Positions 14,857 through 22,417 of a stretch of DNA of 36,702 nt are shown in pieces; within the stretch, counting starts at the first letter, position 1; the number at the start of each line of letters is the position of its first letter. The stretch is taken from positions 1-36,702 of the forward strand of contig JAZDLG010000034.1 of NCBI GenBank assembly GCA_043802125.1. Direction: 5' to 3'. Source of the DNA: Phelpsiimicrobium sp043802125. GTDB lineage: Bacteria > Omnitrophota > Gorgyraeia > Velamenicoccales > Velamenicoccaceae. The notes under the pieces are model-generated. The model searched no databases. It worked only from the letters and a program-made list of their open reading frames with translations, and had not been told where the DNA came from. The position numbers were made by a program, and so were the translations under genes.

Positions 14857-15381
14857 TCAACTATATATCTCCAGCGCCTTTTTCCAGAGGCCTTTGGATT
14901 TTAAGATCAACTCAGCGACTTCCCTGACAGCTCCGCGGCCGCCGCTCTGCTTCGTCACATAAAGGGCGGCCCTTTTTATCTCGTCGCGGGCGTTACTCGT
15001 CGCAACGGGGAAACCGGCTCTTCGTAAGATCCCCAGATCCACTAAGTCGTCACCGACAAAACAGATATCTTCATCGCGCAGGCGATACTTCCTGCATATG
15101 GTTTCATAGGCTTTGGTCTTAGGAAGGATGCCCTCATAGACCGCCTCCACCTGCATATCCCTGGCGCGCGGTTTTATAGACCCCGAACCTCTGGCCGTGA
15201 TGAGTATGGTCTTTATCCCCATCCTGCTCAAAAGATAGACACCGAGCCCGTCGTGGACATCGTAGCATTTAGAATCCCGCTCTTTGCTGTCGTAGATAAT
15301 GCGGCCATCCGTCAGCACACCATCAACATCCAGAAGGAGAAACTTCACTTTTTTGATCTTCATTTTAAGTTTTTTCGTCAT
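14857..15381 (-). CDS. kdsC: 3-deoxy-D-manno-octulosonate 8-phosphate phosphatase
   Basis: HAD-superfamily phosphatase that removes phosphate from Kdo8P to give Kdo. The motif LLLDVDGVLTDGRI has nucleophile Asp18 and Asp20 (174-residue numbering). LITARGSGSIKPRA is motif II, and CFVGDDLVDLGILRRAGF is the metal-binding motif III. The compact C0-type length is normal for KdsC. The ATG at 15381 follows the kdsD TGA by one base; a TTG at 15390 or an ATG at 15363 are alternative starts. It is followed by the LPS transport genes, so Kdo formation and LPS export are encoded together. Confidence 0.94.
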   Translation of the reverse strand: MTKKLKMKIKKVKFLLLDVDGVLTDGRIIYDSKERDSKCYDVHDGLGVYLLSRMGIKTILITARGSGSIKPRARDMQVEAVYEGILPKTKAYETICRKYRLRDEDICFVGDDLVDLGILRRAGFPVATSNARDEIKRAALYVTKQSGGRGAVREVAELILKSKGLWKKALEIYS

Positions 15382-15382
15382 C

Positions 15383-16342
15383 TCAAACAAGGCCGGCCTT
15401 CAGTAGATCCTGCACGTCCAGCATGCCGATAGGCCTGAGCCTGGCATCCACTACGGGTAGTTCATCAATACGCTTTTCTTTCAATATCCTTAAAGCCTCG
15501 CTCGCCAGACAATCCTTAGAAATAGTGATAGGGCCTTTTGTCATGACGTCTTTGACTTTTTTTAAAACAAGATCAGTGTCGCTTTCTAAATGCCTGCGCA
15601 GATCGCCGTCCGTAAAAATACCGCTCAACCTGCCCTTTTTATTTACTACGCTGGCAGCGCCCGCGCGGGCCTCGGTGATCTCAAACAAGACATCCCTGAC
15701 CAGAGCCGACTCATTGACAACGGGATTAGCATTGCCCTTACGCATGATATCGTCAACTTTTAAAAGCAATTTTTTCCCCAGAAAACCGCCGGGATGATAA
15801 AACGCGAAATTCTCTTCTCTAAAACCTTTTTTCTTTAAAAGGCAGACCGCGATGGCATCGCCCATCGCCAGCGTCACGGTAGTTGAAGCCGTAGGCGCCA
15901 ACCCCAACGGACAGGCCTCGTGCCTGACCGAAACGTCTAAAACTACGTCGCTGTATTTGGCAAGCGTGGACCGCGTATTACCCGTAAGCGCTATAAGCCT
16001 TGCGCCGATCTTTTTTATCAGAGGCAGGAACCGGACGACCTCTTCGGTCTCTCCGCTGTTGGATATCGCAAGGATAACGTCATCTTTCGCCACTCGGCCG
16101 AGGTCGCCGTGGATCGCTTCGGCGGAATGAAGGAACATACTCGGAGTGCCTGTGGAAGAAAGGGTGGCCGAGATCTTCTCGCCGATAATACCGCCCTTGC
16201 CCATCCCGGTTACGATCACCTTACCCCGGCATTTGGCAAGAAGTTCAATAGCCTTATTAAACTCAACGCCCAATCTTTTGGATAATAACAGTATGGCCTG
16301 AGCCTCTATCTTTAAAACCTTTTTGGCCTGTTTAATGTACAT
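15383..16342 (-). CDS. kdsD: D-arabinose 5-phosphate isomerase (SIS plus two CBS domains)
   Basis: Interconverts ribulose 5-phosphate and arabinose 5-phosphate, the first step of Kdo synthesis. The SIS domain covers about 38-175 (VIVTGMGKGGIIGEKISATLSSTG cut into its conserved blocks, HSAEAIHGDLG at 72-82, ISNSGETEEV). The KpsF/GutQ hallmark YHPGGFLGKKL follows, then two CBS repeats (about 200-319; DIMRKG, GIFTDGDLRRHLE, DVMTKGP, IDELPVVD). Length 319 is normal. It lies 2 bases after kdsA and 1 base before kdsC. Confidence 0.94.
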   Translation of the reverse strand: MYIKQAKKVLKIEAQAILLLSKRLGVEFNKAIELLAKCRGKVIVTGMGKGGIIGEKISATLSSTGTPSMFLHSAEAIHGDLGRVAKDDVILAISNSGETEEVVRFLPLIKKIGARLIALTGNTRSTLAKYSDVVLDVSVRHEACPLGLAPTASTTVTLAMGDAIAVCLLKKKGFREENFAFYHPGGFLGKKLLLKVDDIMRKGNANPVVNESALVRDVLFEITEARAGAASVVNKKGRLSGIFTDGDLRRHLESDTDLVLKKVKDVMTKGPITISKDCLASEALRILKEKRIDELPVVDARLRPIGMLDVQDLLKAGLV

Positions 16343-16344
16343 TT

Positions 16345-17181
16345 TTATCGTATCTTATTTTTTAAAACGACCCTGTCTAAACCCAGGACCGTTGATAAAA
16401 TGCCTTGTAGGCCGTCTATCGAGATCATATTCGGCCCGTCGCACTTCGCTACCTGCGGCTTCTCGTGGACCTCCAGGAATAACCCGTCGCAGCCAAACGC
16501 GACCGCGGCGCGGGATAACGCGGCCACATACTCCCTTTCGCCGCCGCTGGAACTACCTTGGGCGCCGGGAAGCTGGACGCTGTGTGTGGCGTCAAAAATA
16601 ACGGGATACCCCAGGCCTCTCATTATACTAAGGCCCCTAAAATCAACTACGAGATTGTTGTAACCAAACGAGACACCCCTCTCAGTGAGAAGAATGTTAT
16701 GATTATTCGCGCTCTCTATCTTTTCTACGGCCTCTTTCATATTCCAGGGCGCTAAAAATTGCCCCTTTTTGACATTAATAACCTTTCCGGTTTTCGCGGC
16801 TGCTACCAAGAGATCGGTCTGGCGGCATAAAAAAGCCGGGATCTGCAAACAATCTAAGACCTCTCCAGCGGCCTTGGCCTCATCTACGCTATGGACGTCG
16901 CTTAAAACCGGCAACTGAAATTCTTTCTTGACCTTCTTTAATATCTGCAGGCCTTTTTTCAAGCCCGGCCCGCGAAAAGAAGAGATAGCCGTGCGGTTGG
17001 CCTTATCGTAACTTGACTTAAAGATAAGCGGCACACCCATAAGACTTGTCAGCTTTTTTAATTTTTCCGCGTGCCTAAGAATAGACTTCTCGGATTCTAT
17101 GACACACGGCCCGGCTATCAACACCAAAGGCCTTCCTGAACCTATGCGGATTTCACCGATCTTTACTTCGCGAACATTCAT
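16345..17181 (-). CDS. kdsA: 2-dehydro-3-deoxyphosphooctonate aldolase (Kdo8P synthase)
   Basis: Condenses phosphoenolpyruvate with arabinose 5-phosphate to Kdo8P. Conserved blocks are VLIAGPCVIESEKS, FKSSYDKANRTAISSFRGPG, PVLSDVHSVDEA, IPAFLCRQTDLL, NVKKGQFLAPW, FDATHSVQLPG and LFLEVHEKP. The 278-residue length from the ATG at 17181 matches KdsA; GAGG lies 8 bases upstream. An open frame continues 34 codons further through repeat copy 2, but that extension is repeat-encoded and not part of the family. Cys in AGPCVIE suggests the metal-dependent KdsA class is possible, though the other ligands would need an alignment. Confidence 0.95.
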   Translation of the reverse strand: MNVREVKIGEIRIGSGRPLVLIAGPCVIESEKSILRHAEKLKKLTSLMGVPLIFKSSYDKANRTAISSFRGPGLKKGLQILKKVKKEFQLPVLSDVHSVDEAKAAGEVLDCLQIPAFLCRQTDLLVAAAKTGKVINVKKGQFLAPWNMKEAVEKIESANNHNILLTERGVSFGYNNLVVDFRGLSIMRGLGYPVIFDATHSVQLPGAQGSSSGGEREYVAALSRAAVAFGCDGLFLEVHEKPQVAKCDGPNMISIDGLQGILSTVLGLDRVVLKNKIR

Positions 17182-17195
17182 ATATAAAACCTCAC

Positions 17196-17258
17196 TCCCC
17201 GCCGAACCCGCGGGGACTTCGCTGGAATATGCGCCTTCGGCGCACATTTTGGTGCTCA
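17196..17258 (-). repeat. Two-hairpin intergenic repeat, copy 2 (kdsB-kdsA gap)
   Basis: On the minus strand: TGAGCACC (its TGA is the kdsB stop codon), hairpin TGCGCC-GAA-GGCGCA (17244-17230), linker TTCCAGCGAAG, then hairpin TCCCCGC...GCGGGGA (17216-17210 with 17202-17196, perfect 7 bp). It fills nearly the whole gap to the kdsA Shine-Dalgarno. It is the cleanest copy of the family. Confidence 0.8.
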
Positions 17259-17996
17259 GATCTTCGACTTGACGACCATCCACTGTCTGACCTTATCCAG
17301 GTCTTCACGCGTATCTACGCCTATCGTCTCGTATTTAGTCTCTATCACTCTTATCAGGTAGCCGTTTTCTAAGATGCGCAGCTGTTCAAGTTTCTCAAGC
17401 TGTTCAAGTTTTGAATCCGGCATATTTTTATACGTAAACAGAAAATCTTTTGTATAACCATAAAGCCCTATATGTTTGTAGTGGACCCGCATGCCGGGTT
17501 CTTCTTCCCGCACAAAAGGTATGGGGCAGCGTGAAAAATACAGGGCGTACCCTTTTTTATTAACGACGACCTTGACAACATTAGCGTCGGGTATCTCTTT
17601 TTCATCTTCTATGCGCTTCATAATGGTGGCCACCGACAGCTCGGGGGTGTTCGTAAGAGAATAAACGACGTCATCTATCATTGACGGGTGAACAAGCGGC
17701 TCATCAGCCTGTATATTGACGACTAACCTTACGTCCATATCCGCCACTGCCTCGGCTATCCTCTCAGTGCCGCTGGTGTGGGCCTTAGCAGTCATGACCG
17801 CTCTGCCGCCAAAATCAGACACTGCTTTATAGATCCTGTCATCGTCACAGGCTACTATAAGGTCATCCAAAGTCTTTGCCTTTTTAGCATTCTCCCAGAC
17901 GTGCTGTATCATGGGCTTACCCATTAAGTCCGCAAGCACCTTACCCTCAAACCGCACCGAAGAATACCTGGCTGGTATAACGCCGATGGCCTTCAT
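17256..17996 (-). CDS. kdsB: CMP-Kdo synthetase (3-deoxy-manno-octulosonate cytidylyltransferase)
   Basis: Activates Kdo with CTP to CMP-Kdo, the donor for WaaA. The N-terminal IPARYSSVRFEGKVLADLMG is the nucleotide-binding signature, TSGTERIAEA follows, and VVNIQADEPLV contains the metal-binding Asp98. The C-terminal KHIGLYGYTKDFL and KLEQLEKLEQLRILENG blocks are standard for KdsB. Length 246 is normal. The ATG overlaps the rfaE1 TGA (ATGA). Its own stop codon is the first triplet of repeat copy 2. Confidence 0.96.
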   Translation of the reverse strand: MKAIGVIPARYSSVRFEGKVLADLMGKPMIQHVWENAKKAKTLDDLIVACDDDRIYKAVSDFGGRAVMTAKAHTSGTERIAEAVADMDVRLVVNIQADEPLVHPSMIDDVVYSLTNTPELSVATIMKRIEDEKEIPDANVVKVVVNKKGYALYFSRCPIPFVREEEPGMRVHYKHIGLYGYTKDFLFTYKNMPDSKLEQLEKLEQLRILENGYLIRVIETKYETIGVDTREDLDKVRQWMVVKSKI

Positions 17997-18994
17997 CCAA
18001 TCCTCCCGCGGAACCTTTCCCAGCCCTCTAATATCTCATCCTTTGTCACTACGGCCACGCCCACCTTGCCTACGACTATACCTGCGGCAACATTGGCGAG
18101 CCTGGAGGCGTCTTCCATCCTAAGCCCGCAAGAAAGAGCTAAAGTAAAAACAGAAATGACGGTATCTCCGGCGCCCGAAACGTCAAAGACCTCTTGGGCG
18201 ACGGTCGGGATATGCGTGATACTCTTGCCTTTATAGAGCTTCATCCCTTTTTCGCCAAGCGTTATCAGTACCCCCTCGCACTTTAAATTTTTCAAAAGCC
18301 TTTGGCCTGCCTCGTCAACATCGCGTTCGCTTTCTATTTTAACGCCGGCGCCGGCTGACGCCTCTTTTTCGTTCGGCGTCATAGCGGTCACGCCTTTATA
18401 ATAAGAAAAGTGTTCTACCTTAGGGTCTACCGTGATGATCTTTTTGCGCCGTTTGGCCATAGCTATGATGTTTTCAAGCAAAAACGGAGTGACAACCCCT
18501 TTGCCGTAATCTTCAATTATCAAAGCGTCCATATCGTCTATTTTATTCTTCACCACTTCTAACATCTTCTTGGCCTTATCCAAAGACAATCGTTCTACAT
18601 TCTCCCAATCCACGCGGACCATCTGCTGGTGAGCGGCTATGATGCGCGTCTTGACTGTCGTGGGCCGCAGGGGATCAATAAGTATGCCGTCGCAGTTTAC
18701 GCGTTTCTCGCGCAGCTTATCGGTCAGGATATTGCCGTTCTTGTCGTCTCCAACAACTCCGTAAAGAAAAACTTTCGCGCCAAGAGAAGCGACGTTATTG
18801 GCCACGTTAGAAGCACCGCCGGGCATATAGGATTGGGACTGCGCCCACACCACCGGCACAGGAGCCTCAGGAGAGATCCGATCAGCTCGCCCCCAGATAA
18901 ATTCGTCCAGGATCAGATCGCCTATGACCATGATACGGGCCTTATCAAAACGCGAGAGCATTGCTTTGACTTCTGCTTTTTTCATCATCTTCAC
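17993..18994 (-). CDS. rfaE1: D-glycero-beta-D-manno-heptose-7-phosphate kinase (PfkB family)
   Basis: Phosphorylates heptose 7-phosphate at C1 in ADP-heptose synthesis. The PfkB/RfaE domain I shows VIGDLILDEFIWGRADRISPEAPVP split over its two conserved blocks, PGGASNVANNVASLGA, MTPNEKEAS and DVSGAGDTVISVFTLAL with catalytic base Asp277. At 333 residues it holds only the kinase half; the adenylyltransferase half (RfaE2) is not in this window. The GTG at 18994 overlaps the previous stop (GTGA), with an AGGA nearby; ATGs at 18988 and 18985 are possible alternatives. It supplies precursor for the GT9 heptosyltransferase-like genes upstream. Confidence 0.9.
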   Translation of the reverse strand: MKMMKKAEVKAMLSRFDKARIMVIGDLILDEFIWGRADRISPEAPVPVVWAQSQSYMPGGASNVANNVASLGAKVFLYGVVGDDKNGNILTDKLREKRVNCDGILIDPLRPTTVKTRIIAAHQQMVRVDWENVERLSLDKAKKMLEVVKNKIDDMDALIIEDYGKGVVTPFLLENIIAMAKRRKKIITVDPKVEHFSYYKGVTAMTPNEKEASAGAGVKIESERDVDEAGQRLLKNLKCEGVLITLGEKGMKLYKGKSITHIPTVAQEVFDVSGAGDTVISVFTLALSCGLRMEDASRLANVAAGIVVGKVGVAVVTKDEILEGWERFRGRIG

Positions 18995-19920
18995 TTTATC
19001 CTATCAACAACAGCCTGCGCCAAAAGAGGCAGCATGATCTCGTGGTGGCCTATAAGATAGTAACCGCGCCCGGAACCCGCGACCGGACGTGATACTATAT
19101 TCTGGAACGGCCTATAATGAAAATTCATGTCCATATTTACCGTCATAAAGCCTTCAACCTTGCCGGTCAGGTTGCGCGCAACACTTAGGGCCTTTAAGAA
19201 AACCTCCGGCAATATTACAGCCGAGCCTATATTGACTACGACACCTCCGTTGCCAAGCTTAGCCACCTCTTCGGTAAACCGTCTGAAATCGCGCGCCGAA
19301 GCCTCTCCTGTATCTGCTCCGCTGAAAGAGGCGTGCTGATGGATGATATCCGTGCCAATAGCCACGTGCACGGTCAAGGGTATCTTTTTCTTAAGACAGG
19401 CATAAGCCACGCTTAAATGTTTGAACTTGAGGCCCTCTTTTTCTATCTTCAGCCCCACGGATTCTCCGAGCCCGCGGCCTTCTGATACACCCTCGCGCAC
19501 TGCCGAGTTAATAAAATCAGCTGTCTCGCGCACCATGCCGAAACTGCCGTCTTTCAAAGCGTTTAATACGTCTTCGGAAGTCTCGCCGCAAAAAGCAAGT
19601 TCAAAATCGTGGATAATGCCTGCGCCGTTTAACGCAACCGACGTTACGATGCCGCGTCTGACGAGTTCTACGACTATAGGCGACAGGCCGCACTTTATAA
19701 CGTGCGCACCCATCAGGAACATCACCGGCTTATTCTTTTTGCGGGCAGCGACGATAGCCGAGACTACATCTTTTAAATCTTTTGCTTTGAGGATATCAGG
19801 AAGAGAATCCAGGAAATCTCGGAAACTGCTACCAGCTTTCAATACGCGAGCTAACTCTTGCCTGCTGACCTTGCTCTTCCTCTTCTTAATGGAATATGTC
19901 TTTAACTTGGTTAAATCCAT
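18991..19920 (-). CDS. Conserved protein resembling the deoxyhypusine synthase family
   Basis: A soluble 309-residue protein with no signal peptide or membrane segment. Blocks such as MFLMGAHVIKCGLSPIVVEL, SVALNGAGIIHDFELAF, GGVVVNIGSAVILPEVF and SGRGYYLIGHHEIMLPLLAQA recall the NAD-binding deoxyhypusine/homospermidine synthase-like group seen in bacteria. I rate the family match only moderate and see no confident active-site lysine. Bacteria lack eIF5A, so hypusine formation is unlikely. It is the first gene after a strong promoter and repeat copy 3, and is coupled by overlap to rfaE1, so a link to heptose/Kdo or LPS sugar metabolism is a reasonable inference. The ATG at 19920 has only a weak ribosome binding site. 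Confidence 0.55.
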   Translation of the reverse strand: MDLTKLKTYSIKKRKSKVSRQELARVLKAGSSFRDFLDSLPDILKAKDLKDVVSAIVAARKKNKPVMFLMGAHVIKCGLSPIVVELVRRGIVTSVALNGAGIIHDFELAFCGETSEDVLNALKDGSFGMVRETADFINSAVREGVSEGRGLGESVGLKIEKEGLKFKHLSVAYACLKKKIPLTVHVAIGTDIIHQHASFSGADTGEASARDFRRFTEEVAKLGNGGVVVNIGSAVILPEVFLKALSVARNLTGKVEGFMTVNMDMNFHYRPFQNIVSRPVAGSGRGYYLIGHHEIMLPLLAQAVVDRIK

Positions 19921-19938
19921 AGTGTTAGGCTCTTTTAC

Positions 19939-20009
19939 GTTGCTCTAAATACCCGCCAAACCCGCGGGTATTTCGCTGGATGCACCTACGGTGCACATTA
20001 AGGTGCTCA
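19939..20009 (-). repeat. Two-hairpin repeat, copy 3, in the leader of the Kdo/heptose operon
   Basis: On the minus strand: TTGAGCACC (to 20002), hairpin TGCACC-GTA-GGTGCA (19995-19981, perfect 6 bp), linker TCCAGCGAAA, hairpin AAATACCCGC...GCGGGTATTT (19973-19964 with 19956-19947, perfect 10 bp), then GAGCAAC. It begins 3-10 bases after the -10 box of the adjoining promoter, so the transcript should start inside or just before it. Base changes in the first hairpin relative to copies 1 and 2 are compensatory (GCGCC/GGCGC to GCACC/GGTGC). Confidence 0.75.
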
Positions 20010-20011
20010 AA

Positions 20012-20040
20012 ATTATATCAATACCTTGCTATAGCGTCAA
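20012..20040 (-). promoter_or_regulatory. Strong sigma70-type promoter of the Kdo/heptose operon
   Basis: TTGACG (20040-20035), a 17-base spacer and TATAAT (20017-20012) on the minus strand. It sits in the 164-base gap after the small membrane protein gene and points at the deoxyhypusine-synthase-like gene and the kds/lpt genes behind it. Confidence 0.8.
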
Positions 20041-20084
20041 TGAATGTTTCAAGCCTTGCCAAGCCAAATTAAGCTATTGCACTT

Positions 20085-20303
20085 TTACTGAACTTTGATC
20101 CCGGCCTTTGCGATCTCATTTTTTATATTTTCTAAGGCTGACTTATATTCTTCCATCGTCTGTTTATACTCTTTGTTGACCTTAACGAGCTTGGCGACTT
20201 GCCTCTGGTAAGCGACGGTAGCAAAACTAAAAGCGAACGCCGTCACTACAGCCAATACCGTTACAGACACGCCGACAACAGCACTGATCTTCATCTCGTT
20301 CAT
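20085..20303 (-). CDS. Small single-pass membrane protein with a coiled-coil tail
   Basis: The 72-residue protein has an N-terminal membrane segment (about 7-31, SAVVGVSVTVLAVVTAFAFS and onward) and a charged helical tail (about 35-68, KEYKQTMEEYKSALENIKNEI). No family is recognised. Its ATG overlaps the TGA of the double GT9 gene (ATGA) and it has a good AGGAGGGTAGG Shine-Dalgarno, so it is very likely translated as the last gene of the glycosyltransferase unit. It might anchor or organise those enzymes at the inner membrane; that is speculation. Confidence 0.65.
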   Translation of the reverse strand: MNEMKISAVVGVSVTVLAVVTAFAFSFATVAYQRQVAKLVKVNKEYKQTMEEYKSALENIKNEIAKAGIKVQ

Positions 20304-22417
20304 CCTACCCTCCTATTTGTTTGTTGGTCTGCCACTCTTATTTCCTGTTGCGATCTATTCAAAAGCCTTGAGGCGCAAGCGAGCACTTCTTCTATGCTGA
20401 TAGCCTCAAGACACTTAAAATTATTGATACAATTGTGGGCTAAGCACGGCGCGCAATCTGTCTTTTTGTGTAAGAATACATCTGTCTCCCCCAGAGGCCT
20501 CCACCGCACCGGGTCCAGGCCAGGTTGGTTCCTGCCGAAAATGGAGATAACCGGCGTTTTAACAGCCACAGCCATATGGACCGGCCCGGAATCATTGGAA
20601 ATAACAAGCGAACATCTCTTAAATAGGCTCGCCAGTTCGCTTAGATTAAAACGGCCCGACAAGTCAATCGGCCTCGTTTTTGTCAGAGAGGTCAACTCTT
20701 TAGAGATCGCGCCGTGGATAGCATCTGATACGATCAAGACCTTGACGCGAAAAGACATAAATAATCGGTCTATGAGCTCTGCGAATTTATGGATGGGCCA
20801 ACGCCGCGACACGCAGCTTGAAGCAGGATGAATGACTACCAGCCTGTCCTGTGGAGTCACGCCCGCCTCTTTTAAAACCTCATCTACAAAATGTTCGGAA
20901 CACGCCTTTATAGGCATGTAAAGTTCCTTATTGACCTCGGAGATGCCAAGGGGTTTTAAAAGGTCAAAGTTGTATTCAATTTCATGACGCACTCCATACT
21001 GTTTCGTATGCTCAACAACAGTCGTCAAAAAATAAGGGGCCTTGCGGTCATAGCCGATGCGTTCCCTTATGCCCGCCAGAAAACATATAAGATGAACGCG
21101 CACCGTAGGGTGCAAGATGATCACGACGTCAAATTCCATATTTTTTAATCTACGGCTAAAGCCCAAAGTAGCAAAAAGGCCTTTGTGCTTTTTGTCCTTA
21201 TCAAAGACAACGACGCTATCCAGATAAGGATTGCCTTCAACAAGGTCTTTGGTGTAAGGAGAGACCATCATGGCGATATAGCTCGATGGGTAGCTGTCGC
21301 GCAGCGCTTTAACAACAGACGTTGATATCAAAACATCGCCGATGCGGTCCGTGCGGACAATAAGGATCCTCTTGTATTGGTTTTCGCGAGCGTTGGCTTC
21401 CTGGCCTTCCAATACGAGGCGCACTGCCAATAATACGTCATAAGGCGTAACAGTCTTAATGCATTCGTTGTCATGACTGCAATGCGCCTTACCACAAGGA
21501 GCGCATAAGATATTTTTCCTGACCGCGATACCCCTCTTAGACCACGGCCCATATTCTTTATGATCTGATGGCCCATAGATACCCACAACAAGCCTGTCTA
21601 AATAACCGGCTATCTGCAAAACGCCGCTGTCATTGCCTATGACAAGCTTGGAGCGCTGGACAAGGCTGCAAAGCTGTCCAAAATCCATCTTACCGCACAG
21701 ATCAATGGCGTCGCTGCCGGATGCGCCGATGATCTCCTGAGCCATGGGCCCTTCGCCTGCGTCTCCGATAACAACAACTTTATAGCCGTATTTCTTTCTT
21801 ATCTCGGAGATGACCTGGGCATATCCCTCCTTGTGCCATCGTTTTAAGCGGCTTCTCGCACCGGGCACGATCAAGACCAATTCATCATTCTTTAAGACAT
21901 TATTATTCTTTAAAAGCTCCTCAATATAAGCGTGGTCTCCCGGGGTAATGAAAGATGGATTTCTCCTGGACGCGGCCATTTCAACAAATGCATCCTTGTC
22001 TACAAAGTCCACAGAGGCACCCTTAATGGCGAGAAGCGTCCTATAAAGATGTTTCTGGCTACTATGGACGGCCCAGGCCGGAAAAATGACCAATGCCGGA
22101 TTCTTGTATCTCGCGCTCACACCCCAGCGATAGAACGTATCCCTGAGATCCACAACGCAGTCAAAACCAGCTTTCCTTAGCTTGAAAAACAGGCTGATCT
22201 TGCGGCGCAAAGGCGCATGCTTGTCAAACACTATCAGCTCGTCAACATCGGGATGATTTTCAAAGACACATTTCGTGCGCGGCCCGGCAACTACCGTGAT
22301 CTTTGCAAGAGGGTATTCCCTTCTTAAAAAATCAAAAGCAGGCAACCCCATCACTGCGTCGCCCAAATTACTCATAGTGATATAAAGTATTTTATTTATG
22401 TCAGCCGTTTCAACCAT
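20300..22417 (-). CDS. Tandem GT9 protein: two heptosyltransferase-like domains in one chain
   Basis: The 705-residue protein contains two complete glycosyltransferase family 9 units (about 8-335 and 349-690). Each opens with the family's donor-side motif (SNLGDAVMGLPA with Asp20; RIGDVLISTS) and ends with a cysteine cluster (CAPCGKAHCSHDNEC; CAPCLAHNCINNFKC). The second has the standard SNDSGPVHMA motif; the first reads GNDSGVLQIA, replacing the usual Pro and His, so it may have altered specificity. It probably adds two heptose-like residues to the LPS core at the cytoplasmic face of the membrane. The ATG at 22417 lies 22 bases inside the upstream GT9 gene. Confidence 0.85.
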   Translation of the reverse strand: MVETADINKILYITMSNLGDAVMGLPAFDFLRREYPLAKITVVAGPRTKCVFENHPDVDELIVFDKHAPLRRKISLFFKLRKAGFDCVVDLRDTFYRWGVSARYKNPALVIFPAWAVHSSQKHLYRTLLAIKGASVDFVDKDAFVEMAASRRNPSFITPGDHAYIEELLKNNNVLKNDELVLIVPGARSRLKRWHKEGYAQVISEIRKKYGYKVVVIGDAGEGPMAQEIIGASGSDAIDLCGKMDFGQLCSLVQRSKLVIGNDSGVLQIAGYLDRLVVGIYGPSDHKEYGPWSKRGIAVRKNILCAPCGKAHCSHDNECIKTVTPYDVLLAVRLVLEGQEANARENQYKRILIVRTDRIGDVLISTSVVKALRDSYPSSYIAMMVSPYTKDLVEGNPYLDSVVVFDKDKKHKGLFATLGFSRRLKNMEFDVVIILHPTVRVHLICFLAGIRERIGYDRKAPYFLTTVVEHTKQYGVRHEIEYNFDLLKPLGISEVNKELYMPIKACSEHFVDEVLKEAGVTPQDRLVVIHPASSCVSRRWPIHKFAELIDRLFMSFRVKVLIVSDAIHGAISKELTSLTKTRPIDLSGRFNLSELASLFKRCSLVISNDSGPVHMAVAVKTPVISIFGRNQPGLDPVRWRPLGETDVFLHKKTDCAPCLAHNCINNFKCLEAISIEEVLACASRLLNRSQQEIRVADQQTNRRVG

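Noticed and set aside
17182..17283. N-terminal extension of KdsA (34 extra codons)
   Set aside because: It is encoded by repeat copy 2 and the kdsB end; KdsA normally starts near the chosen ATG.
17380..17415. Apparent duplication (LEQLEKLEQL) near the KdsB C-terminus
   Set aside because: The KLEQ-x-EKLEQLR pattern is a normal conserved helix of KdsB proteins.
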